Of a DNA stretch of 6,275 bases, positions 1-5,801 are shown one piece after another. The stretch is from the NCBI RefSeq assembly GCF_035762905.1, contig NZ_DASUCC010000138.1, positions 1-6,275 of the forward strand, written 5' to 3'. The position numbers and the translations under genes were made by a program. Position 1 is the first letter of the stretch. Each line of letters opens with the position of its first letter. Source of the DNA: DASYTH01 sp035762905 (GTDB lineage: Bacteria; Actinomycetota; Actinomycetes; Mycobacteriales; Pseudonocardiaceae). The notes under the pieces were generated by a model that worked only from the letters and a program-made list of their open reading frames with translations, had not been told where the DNA came from and searched no databases.

Positions 1-1147
1 CGTGCGAGGGAAAGACGGCGCGCCGGGTGTCCCGGACGGCGGTGTCGACCCGGTCGTCGGAGGACGGGTCCCACCGGTCGAACCCGGTCTCCCGGCCGTC
101 GCTCATGGTCCGCGGCAGCTCGGCGGACGGAGCCAGGCGCAGCACGTGCGAGGTCCACTCGGCGGGCAGCCGGGTGTCCGGCTCGACGTCCCGGTCCAGC
201 ACGGTGGCCAGCAGGTGGGTCCAGGACCGCGGCACCACGCGCAACAGCTGGTAGCCACCGCCGCCGGCGGCCAGCCACTTGCCGCCGGCGTGCCGCTCGG
301 CCAGCTCGCGCAGCGCCCGGTAGATCGCCCGGTGGCCGTCCACCGACAGCGACAGCTCGGCGAGCGGGTCCTCGTCGTGGGTGTCCACACCGCACTGGGT
401 GACCAGGATCTGCGGCCGGAAGCTGCCGAGCAGGGATGGCACCACGCCGTGGAAGGCGCGCAGCCACCGGGGGTCGTCGGTGTGCGGCGGCAGGGCCACG
501 TTGACCGCCATGCCGCGGGCCGCCGGGCCGCCCACCTCGGTCGGGAAACCCGTGCCGGGGAACAGGGTTGCCGGGTGCTGGTGCAGCGAGATGGTCAGCA
601 CCCGCTGGTCGTCCCAGAACGCCGCCTGCACCCCGTCGCCGTGGTGCACGTCCACGTCGACGTAGGCGATCCGCTCGAAACCGTTGTCCAGCAACCAGGA
701 GATCGCCACCGCCACGTCGTTGTAGACGCAGAACCCGGCCGCCCGGTCGCGCATGGCGTGGTGCAGCCCGCCGGCGATGCTGACCGCCCGGTCGGCCACC
801 CCGTCCGCGATCTGCTTGGCGGCCAGCAGCGAGCTGCCCACCACCATCGCCGACGCCTCGTGCATCCGGTCGAAGATCGGGTTGTCCGGCGTGCCCAGCC
901 CGTGCCCGACGTCCCACCCGGCCATCGGCGCCTGCTTGACCGCCTCGATGTAGCCGGCGTCGTGGATCCGCTCGATCTCGGCGATCCCGGCCTCCTGCGG
1001 CACCAGCAATTGCACGCCGTCGAGCACGCCGAGCGCCGCGGCCAGCCGGACCGTGAGGTCCAGCCGCACCGGGTGCAGCGGATGCTCCCCGCCGAGGTCG
1101 TACCCGAGCAGCGCCGAATCCCAGACCACCGCACCGTTGGCACCCAT
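1..1147 (-). CDS. acuC: AcuC-type histone deacetylase-family protein (3' end cut by the window)
   Basis: This is a zinc-dependent deacylase of the arginase/deacetylase fold. In bacteria AcuC is known to remove acetyl groups from lysines, classically reactivating acetyl-CoA synthetase, in the cytoplasm. Reading from ATG at 1147, 382 codons stay open to the left edge with no stop. The family usually has about 390 residues, so only a short tail is missing. Visible motifs are the substrate-contact EHPLHPVR near residue 21, the catalytic pair H129-H130 in GGLHHAM, the zinc ligands D166 and H168 in DVDVHHGDG and D255 in QCGVDTH, and the transition-state tyrosine Y299 in AGGGGY. All active-site residues are present, so it should be active. 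The start lies 17 bases after the sulfurtransferase stop, which suggests one transcript. A weak AGGG sits about 8 bases before the ATG. The true substrate cannot be told from sequence; other small-molecule deacetylases share this fold. Confidence 0.93.
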   Translation of the reverse strand, partial: MGANGAVVWDSALLGYDLGGEHPLHPVRLDLTVRLAAALGVLDGVQLLVPQEAGIAEIERIHDAGYIEAVKQAPMAGWDVGHGLGTPDNPIFDRMHEASAMVVGSSLLAAKQIADGVADRAVSIAGGLHHAMRDRAAGFCVYNDVAVAISWLLDNGFERIAYVDVDVHHGDGVQAAFWDDQRVLTISLHQHPATLFPGTGFPTEVGGPAARGMAVNVALPPHTDDPRWLRAFHGVVPSLLGSFRPQILVTQCGVDTHDEDPLAELSLSVDGHRAIYRALRELAERHAGGKWLAAGGGGYQLLRVVPRSWTHLLATVLDRDVEPDTRLPAEWTSHVLRLAPSAELPRTMSDGRETGFDRWDPSSDDRVDTAVRDTRRAVFPSH

Positions 1148-1152
1148 ACCCC

Positions 1153-1166
1153 GACCCTAACGGGTC
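1153..1166 (-). promoter_or_regulatory. Small hairpin over the sseA stop and acuC ribosome-binding region
   Basis: A perfect 5-bp inverted repeat, GACCC and GGGTC around a 4-base loop, fills most of the sseA-acuC gap. In the minus-strand mRNA its 5' arm includes two bases of the sseA stop codon, and its 3' arm takes up the GGG of the only Shine-Dalgarno-like run before acuC. A ribosome finishing sseA would open it, so it could couple translation of the two genes. The stem is short and may be chance in such GC-rich DNA. Confidence 0.3.
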
Positions 1167-2028
1167 AGATCGGGTCCGGACCGGTGGCGACCGGGCGGGT
1201 GGGGTCGGTGCACCAGTGCGACCAGGAACCGGCGTAGAGGGCGGCCGGCCGGTCCGGCCCGGTGACGCCGGCTGCCTCGAGCGCGAGCACCACCGAGGCC
1301 GCGGTGACCCCCGATCCGCAGTAGGCGCCGACCGGAGCCCCGGCCGTCACCCCGAGATCGTGGAACCGGGCGGCCAGCGCGGCCGGCTCCCGCCAGCGGC
1401 CGTCCGGGCCGGTGTGCCCGGCGAACGGGGCGTTGCGTGCCCCGGGCACGTGTCCGGCCCTCGGGTCGACCGGCTCGGTCTCGCCCCGGTAGCGCTCGGG
1501 TGCCCGGGCGTCCAGCAGCACGCCGGTCCGGGCCAGTTCGGCGGCCGCGGCGGCGTCCAGCACCGGCAGGTGTCCGGGCCGCACCTCGATGTCGCCGGGC
1601 TCGGGGTGCGCGACCGCGGTCGTGACCGGGCGGCCCTCGGTCCGCCAGGCGGCGAACCCGCCGTCCAGCACCGCCACCTCGGCGTGCCCCGCCCAGCGCA
1701 GCAGCCACCAGGCCCGGGCCGCGACCGATCCGTTGTCGGCGTCGTAGGCCACCACCGGCCGGTCCGACCGCACGCCGGCCGCGCGCAGCACCGCCTGCAG
1801 GTCGGCCGGGGCGGGCAGCGGGTGCCGGCCCCCGGCGCCCGGCTCGGCGGCCAGTTCCCGGTCCAGATCGACGAACACCGCCCCGGGGAGATGCCCGGCG
1901 TCGTAGGCTTCCCGGCCGGGTGGACCACCCAGCCAGAACCGCACGTCGAGCAGGACCGGCGGGCGCGGACCGGCGAGCAGGGCGGCGAGGTCCACCGTGG
2001 ACACCAGCGGCGTGCTCAGTTCGGGCAT
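1165..2028 (-). CDS. sseA: Two-domain rhodanese, 3-mercaptopyruvate-type sulfurtransferase
   Basis: This enzyme moves a sulfane sulfur from a donor (3-mercaptopyruvate or thiosulfate) through a cysteine persulfide to a thiol or cyanide acceptor, in the cytoplasm. The 287-residue product is normal length for a tandem rhodanese. The N-terminal domain (about 1-135) is the non-catalytic copy: its loop reads YDADNGSVAARAWW, with Asp where Cys would be. The C-terminal domain (about 150-280) has the family stretches LLDARAPERYRGE and AGHVPGARNAP, the active-site loop CGSGVTA with C237, and the closing YAGSWSHW. A CG(S/A)GVT loop is typical of mercaptopyruvate sulfurtransferases, while thiosulfate rhodaneses usually have CRxGVT, hence the call. 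Start choice: ATG at 2028 has AGGA 7 bases upstream. An in-frame GTG at 2034, with GGGGG 6 bases upstream, is nearly as good. It is probably first in an operon with acuC and diverges from ideR. Confidence 0.92.
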   Translation of the reverse strand: MPELSTPLVSTVDLAALLAGPRPPVLLDVRFWLGGPPGREAYDAGHLPGAVFVDLDRELAAEPGAGGRHPLPAPADLQAVLRAAGVRSDRPVVAYDADNGSVAARAWWLLRWAGHAEVAVLDGGFAAWRTEGRPVTTAVAHPEPGDIEVRPGHLPVLDAAAAAELARTGVLLDARAPERYRGETEPVDPRAGHVPGARNAPFAGHTGPDGRWREPAALAARFHDLGVTAGAPVGAYCGSGVTAASVVLALEAAGVTGPDRPAALYAGSWSHWCTDPTRPVATGPDPI

Positions 2029-2080
2029 CAGCACATCCTGCCCCCGCTACAGGGAGCGACGATCGGCCGGCATCACCCAC

Positions 2081-2086
2081 TACCAT
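2081..2086 (+). promoter_or_regulatory. Possible -10 element of the ideR promoter
   Basis: TACCAT fits the actinobacterial TANNNT -10 pattern. It lies 23 bases before the ideR start, leaving room for a short leader with the ribosome-binding site. No good -35 is visible about 17 bases upstream (the bases there are GACGAT). The gap of about 80 bases must also hold the divergent sseA promoter. I see no match to the known iron-box pattern (TTAGGTTAGGCTAACCTAA) in it, so self-regulation through a classical box is not supported. Confidence 0.22.
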
Positions 2087-2097
2087 GGATCCGGACG

Positions 2098-2105
2098 AAG
2101 GGGAG
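2098..2105 (+). promoter_or_regulatory. Ribosome-binding site that fixes the ideR GTG start
   Basis: AAGGGGAG ends 4 bases before GTG at 2110. The same reading frame stays open far upstream, through the antisense of sseA, so this site and the fit to IdeR residue numbering decide the start. Confidence 0.65.
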
Positions 2106-2109
2106 CGGC

Positions 2110-2805
2110 GTGAACGAGCTCATCGACACCACCGAGATGTACCTCCGGACGATCTACGAGTTGGAGGAGGAGGGCGTCGTTCCGCTGCGCGCCAGGATCG
2201 CCGAGCGGCTCGGGCAGAGCGGCCCCACGGTGAGCCAGACGGTCGGCCGGATGGAGCGCGACGGCCTTGTCGTCGTCGCCGAGGACCGGCACCTCGAGCT
2301 CACCGACCACGGCCGGGCCCTCGCCGTCGCGGTGATGCGCAAGCACCGGCTGGCCGAGCGGCTGCTGGTGGACGTGATCGGCCTGGAGTGGGAGCACGTG
2401 CACAGCGAGGCCTGCCGCTGGGAGCACGTGATGAGCGAGGCGGTGGAGCGCAAGCTGGTCAAGCTGCTCGGGCATCCCACCACGTCGCCGTATGGCAACC
2501 CGATCCCCGGGCTGGACCTGCTCGGCGAGGGTGACCCGGCGCCCGGTCTCGAGGCCGGCCTGGTTCGGCTGGACGAGGTGGCCCGCCGGGGCGGCGGGAA
2601 GGTCGAGATCCGCCGGATCGCCGAGCACGTGCAGATGGACCCGGACCTGATGGGCGAGCTGAAGGCGGTCGGGCTGCTTCCCGGCCGCACCGTCAACGTC
2701 GGACCGTCCAAGGGCGACGGAAACACCATCGAGATCGACAACGAGGGCGTGCGAACCAAGCTCGCCCCCAGTGTCCTGCACGCCATCCTGGCCATCGCGA
2801 AGTGA
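2110..2805 (+). CDS. ideR: IdeR/DtxR-family iron-dependent transcriptional regulator
   Basis: This is a cytoplasmic metal-sensing repressor. With Fe(II) bound it dimerises on iron-box operators and represses siderophore and iron-uptake genes; in mycobacteria it also activates iron-storage genes. The 231-residue product is almost exactly the length of mycobacterial IdeR. The order is a winged HTH (about 1-73, recognition segment SGPTVSQTV at 37-45, including P39 and Q43), a dimerisation and metal domain (about 74-140) and an SH3-like domain (about 150-231). All known metal ligands fall at the expected numbers: H79, E83 and H98 for the ancillary site, M10, C102, E105 and H106 for the primary site, and SH3 residues E172 and Q175. 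The C102-bearing ACRWEH motif and this full ligand set favour iron-type IdeR over manganese-type MntR. galK begins inside its stop codon, so it heads an ideR-galK-galE unit. This is the most securely identified gene here. Confidence 0.96.
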   Translation: MNELIDTTEMYLRTIYELEEEGVVPLRARIAERLGQSGPTVSQTVGRMERDGLVVVAEDRHLELTDHGRALAVAVMRKHRLAERLLVDVIGLEWEHVHSEACRWEHVMSEAVERKLVKLLGHPTTSPYGNPIPGLDLLGEGDPAPGLEAGLVRLDEVARRGGGKVEIRRIAEHVQMDPDLMGELKAVGLLPGRTVNVGPSKGDGNTIEIDNEGVRTKLAPSVLHAILAIAK

Positions 2806-3971
2806 ACCCGGCCGCCCGGGCCGCCGAGGAGTTCCACCGGATGCACGGGCACGCCCCGACCGGCGTGTGGTCGGCGCCCGGGCGGGTCAACCTGATCGGC
2901 GAGCACACCGACTACAACGACGGGCTGGTGCTGCCGTTCGCACTGCCGTTCCGGATCGCGGTGGCCGCGGCGCCCCGCCCGGACGGGCTGCTGGCGGTCA
3001 CCACGGTCGGCGACGACGGGCAGCCGCAGCGCGCCGCGCCGGTCGCCGTGGCCGACCTGTCGCCGGGATCGGTGACCGGGTGGGCGGCGTACCCGTCCGG
3101 GGTCTGCTGGGTGCTGCGCTCGCAGGGTCTCTCCGGCGGGGCGGAGCTGGTGATCGCGGGCAACGTCCCCGCGGGCGCCGGGCTGTCGTCCTCACACGCG
3201 CTGCAATGTGCGACCGCGCTGGCCCTGCTCGGTCTGGCCGGCACCGAGCTGGACGCGGCCGGGGCGCCGAGCCGGACCGAGGTGGCCGCCTGGGTGCAGC
3301 GCTCGGAGAACGGGTTCGTGGGGGTGCCGACCGGGCTGCTGGACCAGACCGCGTCGCTGTGCTGCGTGGCCGCACACGCCCTGTTCCTGGACCTGGCGTC
3401 CGGCCATGCCGAGCAGATCCCGCTGGACGCGGCCGGGCACGGGCTGGCCGTGCTGGTGATGGACACCCGGGTGCGGCACTCGCACGCCGACTCCGGCTAC
3501 CGCGACCGTCGCAGCGGTTGCGAGCGGGCCGCGTCGCTGTTGGGCGTGCCGTCGCTGCGGTCGGTCGGACCGGACCGGCTGGCCGGGCTGGACCTGCCGC
3601 CCGAGCTGCTGCGGCTGGTGCGGCACGTGGTCACCGAGAACGAGCGGGTGCGGCAGGTGGTCGAGCTGCTGCGGACCGGGCGGCTGCCGGACATCGGCCC
3701 GGCGCTGACCGAGTCACACACCAGCCTGGCGGCGGACTACCGGGTGAGCTGCCCCGAACTGGACGAGGCGGTGGCCGCCGCGCTGGGCACCGGCGCTCTG
3801 GGCGCGCGGATGACCGGGGGCGGGTTCGGCGGGTCGGCGATCGCGCTGGTCCGCGCGGACGACGTGGCCGAGGTGGGCGCCGCGGTAACCGCCCGGTTCG
3901 CCCGGCGCGGGTTCGGCGCGCCCCGGCTGTTCACCACGGTGCCCTCGGCGGGCGCCGGCCGGGACAGCTAG
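2802..3971 (+). CDS. galK: Galactokinase (GHMP kinase family)
   Basis: GalK phosphorylates alpha-D-galactose with ATP to galactose 1-phosphate, the entry step of the Leloir pathway, in the cytoplasm. The 389-residue product is full length. The galactokinase signature GRVNLIGEHTDYNDG starts at residue 27 and contains R28 and the sugar ligands E34, H35 and D37. The GHMP phosphate loop is GAGLSSSHAL at 125-134, the catalytic base is D181 in VPTGLLDQ, and the third GHMP motif is MTGGGFGGSA near 337. GTG at 2802 overlaps the ideR stop by 4 bases (GTGA) and lacks its own Shine-Dalgarno, so translation is probably coupled to ideR. An in-frame ATG at 2841 has GAGGAG 9 bases upstream, but starting there would lose the usual N-terminal helix (AARAAEEFHRMHG), so I prefer GTG. 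An oddity is H132 in the phosphate loop, where most galactokinases have Ala. Confidence 0.94.
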   Translation: MNPAARAAEEFHRMHGHAPTGVWSAPGRVNLIGEHTDYNDGLVLPFALPFRIAVAAAPRPDGLLAVTTVGDDGQPQRAAPVAVADLSPGSVTGWAAYPSGVCWVLRSQGLSGGAELVIAGNVPAGAGLSSSHALQCATALALLGLAGTELDAAGAPSRTEVAAWVQRSENGFVGVPTGLLDQTASLCCVAAHALFLDLASGHAEQIPLDAAGHGLAVLVMDTRVRHSHADSGYRDRRSGCERAASLLGVPSLRSVGPDRLAGLDLPPELLRLVRHVVTENERVRQVVELLRTGRLPDIGPALTESHTSLAADYRVSCPELDEAVAAALGTGALGARMTGGGFGGSAIALVRADDVAEVGAAVTARFARRGFGAPRLFTTVPSAGAGRDS

Positions 3972-3998
3972 GTTTTCGTGGCGTCGCATCCGCTCGGC

Positions 3999-4005
3999 GA
4001 GGGAG
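3999..4005 (+). promoter_or_regulatory. Ribosome-binding site of galE
   Basis: GAGGGAG lies 7 bases before GTG at 4013 and 4 bases before the adjacent in-frame GTG at 4010. The spacing and the typical GalE opening VKLLVTGGAGYIGS favour 4013. Confidence 0.6.
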
Positions 4006-4012
4006 ACGTGTG

Positions 4013-4972
4013 GTGAAGCTGCTCGTGACCGGCGGAGCCGGGTACATCGGGAGCGTGTGCGCGGCACGGTTGGTGGCGGCCGGGCACGAGGTCGTGGTGG
4101 TGGACGACCTGAGCACCGGGCACGCCGACGCGGTCCCGGACGGCTGCCGGCTGGTCCGCGCGGACCTCGCCGACGTCGCCGACCCGCTGCTCGCCGAGGG
4201 CTTCGACGGGGTGCTGCACTTCGCCGCCAAGTCACTGGTCGGCGAGTCCATGCTGGACCCGGCGAAGTACTGGCACGGCAACGTGATCACCTCGCTGCGC
4301 CTGCTGGACGCGATGCACCGCAACGGCACCCCGCGGCTGGTGTTCTCGTCCAGCGCCGCCGTGTACGGCGAGCCGTCCCGGGTGCCCATCCCGGAAAGTG
4401 CCCCCACCCTGCCGACCAACACCTACGGGGCCACCAAGCTCGCCATCGACCACGCGATGACCTCCTACGCCACCGCGCACGGGCTGGCCGCGGTGAGCCT
4501 GCGCTACTTCAACGTGGCCGGCGCGTTCGGCCGCTTCGGCGAACGGCACACCACCGAGACCCACCTGATCCCGCTCGTCCTGCGGGTCGCCCTCGGCCGG
4601 CGCTCGCACGTGGAGGTCTTCGGCACCGACTGGCCCACCGAGGACGGCACCTGCATCCGGGACTACATCCACGTCACCGACCTCGCCGACGCCCACCTGC
4701 TCGCCATCGACCACGCCGAACCCGGCCAGCACCGCATCTTCAACCTGGGCAACGGCACCGGTTTCTCGGTCCACCAGGTGATCGACGCCTGCCGCCGGAT
4801 CACCGGCCACCCCATCCCCACCCGACTCTCCCCCCGCCGCCCCGGCGACCCCGCCACCCTCGTCGCCGCCAGCGACCGCGCCCGCACCCACCTCACCTGG
4901 AAACCCGATCACCCCCACCTCGACCCCATCGTCCACGACGCCTGGACCTTCATGCAGGCCAACACTTCGTGA
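4013..4972 (+). CDS. galE: UDP-glucose 4-epimerase
   Basis: GalE interconverts UDP-galactose and UDP-glucose using tightly bound NAD. It serves galactose breakdown and supplies UDP-galactose for cell-envelope glycans. It is a cytoplasmic extended short-chain dehydrogenase. The 319-residue product is normal to slightly short. The NAD-binding TGGAGYIG is at residues 6-13, D31 and D32 follow strand beta-2, and the catalytic set is S112-S114 in FSSSAAVYGE with Y138 and K142 in YGATK. Epimerase-specific segments are RYFNVAGA near 164, ERHTTETHLIP near 177 and TDWPTEDGTCIRDYIHVTDL near 205. It follows galK after 41 bases, with no terminator visible, so it probably shares the ideR-galK transcript. 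Oddity: from residue 263 to 313, 46 of 51 codons end in C, unlike the mixed G/C endings at the start of the gene and in galK. A related nucleotide-sugar epimerase is possible, but the motifs fit GalE well. Confidence 0.94.
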   Translation: MKLLVTGGAGYIGSVCAARLVAAGHEVVVVDDLSTGHADAVPDGCRLVRADLADVADPLLAEGFDGVLHFAAKSLVGESMLDPAKYWHGNVITSLRLLDAMHRNGTPRLVFSSSAAVYGEPSRVPIPESAPTLPTNTYGATKLAIDHAMTSYATAHGLAAVSLRYFNVAGAFGRFGERHTTETHLIPLVLRVALGRRSHVEVFGTDWPTEDGTCIRDYIHVTDLADAHLLAIDHAEPGQHRIFNLGNGTGFSVHQVIDACRRITGHPIPTRLSPRRPGDPATLVAASDRARTHLTWKPDHPHLDPIVHDAWTFMQANTS

Positions 4973-5029
4973 TCCGCACCCGATCAGGTGATGCGCGCGG
5001 GCGGTGGGGGCGTGATAACTTGATGACGC

Positions 5030-5065
5030 GGACCCGCCCCACAGTTTGAGTGGACAAGCGGGTCT
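5030..5065. terminator. Hairpin between convergent genes, probable two-way terminator
   Basis: Outer arms GACCCGC (5031-5037) and GCGGGTC (5058-5064) match perfectly, and a G-T pair extends them at 5030/5065. Inside, CCAC and GTGG form a second 4-bp stem with a 7-base loop. It sits between the ends of galE and the DUF3800 gene, where a shared terminator is expected. There is no clean T-run on either side, as is common for actinobacterial terminators. The rest of 4973-5085 shows nothing else I can support. Confidence 0.5.
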
Positions 5066-5085
5066 AGCCATTTCCGGGGCTTGGA

Positions 5086-5793
5086 TTACAAGGCGAGCGG
5101 TCCGCCGTTGACATCGCTCGGGCCGAGGTATCGGTCGTACCAGTCCCAAGCGAACCGCTTGCCCGGATGCCGCAGCAGGCTCTGATAGGCGCTCCACGCG
5201 GCGATGTCCGCCATCTGCACCCAGTGCGAACGGTGGGCGGGAACGAACATCGGATCCTCGATGATCCGGCGAGTAGGCAGCCTCAGGCTCCGGTGCGCGT
5301 CGCAATACCCCGCCGCGGTCCCGTCGCCGTCCATCACCACCACGCCGTACTCCCGGGCGCCACCCAGCCGTTCGTCAAGCCAGCGGACGAGTTCGATGTA
5401 GACGGTGTCCCGCTCGGTGGCATATCCCCGGCGGCGTGCGGAGGTCCTGCGGTACACGGTGCCGACCTTCAGATCCGGACACTGGCCGATTGCGGCGAGA
5501 GCCCGGACGGCAACGTCGTGCCGGGCTTGCCAGGACATGTTCACGCCAAGGTTGGTCGACGGTCGGCCGCGGTTGGCGATGAACCTGGTGCTGTGCAGTT
5601 CGACCGAGGGGCGAATCCTGTAGGAGGCGTACAACTCGCGGCGGAACCTGAACCAGGACAACAGCCCGTTGGCCCAACTGGTCACCGTGCACTCGATCCA
5701 GCTGTAGACGATGTAGCCGGTCTCCTCGGCGCCGGAGTCGTCGACGTAGAACAGGCGCACCGGACTCGCCGGGTCGGGCGGGGTGGGGGTCAT
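5086..5793 (-). CDS. DUF3800 domain protein
   Basis: The function is unknown. DUF3800 proteins are predicted to have an RNase H-like fold with acidic, metal-binding active-site residues, and are often scattered, mobile or near phage and defence genes. The 235-residue product has the expected signs: an N-terminal strand ending in acidic residues (LFYVDDSGAEE, D18-D19), VELHSTRF with E65, VVVMDGDG with D155 and D157, and a C-terminal WVQMADIAAWSAYQ with D196. These could form the metal-binding set, so catalysis looks possible. No signal peptide or membrane segment is seen. ATG at 5793 starts 8 bases after the DUF4192 stop, with no clear Shine-Dalgarno, so it is probably co-transcribed and translationally coupled. 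It ends in TAA. Its GC is clearly lower than its neighbours (about 62% in 5581-5640 against about 82% in 3241-3300), which suggests transfer. The family call rests on motif pattern only. Confidence 0.75.
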   Translation of the reverse strand: MTPTPPDPASPVRLFYVDDSGAEETGYIVYSWIECTVTSWANGLLSWFRFRRELYASYRIRPSVELHSTRFIANRGRPSTNLGVNMSWQARHDVAVRALAAIGQCPDLKVGTVYRRTSARRRGYATERDTVYIELVRWLDERLGGAREYGVVVMDGDGTAAGYCDAHRSLRLPTRRIIEDPMFVPAHRSHWVQMADIAAWSAYQSLLRHPGKRFAWDWYDRYLGPSDVNGGPLAL

Positions 5794-5801
5794 GGGCCGG
5801 G

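Noticed and set aside
2..1237. Long plus-strand open frame of 411 codons opposite acuC
   Set aside because: It is the antisense shadow of a gene with a complete deacetylase active site. Its product is low-complexity, rich in Arg, Gly, Pro and Val, with no family motif.
1216..2109. In-frame upstream extension of ideR to about 529 residues
   Set aside because: The extension lies wholly opposite the sulfurtransferase gene and makes no recognisable domain. The GTG at 2110 has a ribosome-binding site and gives exact IdeR residue numbering.
2771..4012. In-frame upstream extension of galE across galK (733 residues)
   Set aside because: It reads galK in the wrong frame and yields Arg/Gly-rich nonsense. 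The normal GalE N-terminus begins at 4013.
4977..5013. Small inverted repeat CACC/GGTG and a G-rich run after galE
   Set aside because: A 4-bp stem is expected by chance here, and the G-run pairs only imperfectly with the C-run at 5033-5042. The 5030-5065 hairpin is much better.
5066..5130. Possible tRNA or attachment site at the end of the DUF3800 gene
   Set aside because: No cloverleaf, anticodon arm or T-arm consensus could be built, and I found no direct repeat flanking the DUF3800 gene.
4232..5305. Minus-strand open frame of 357 codons opposite galE
   Set aside because: It is a shadow caused by high GC, overlaps the convergent gap and the DUF3800 gene, and has no motifs.
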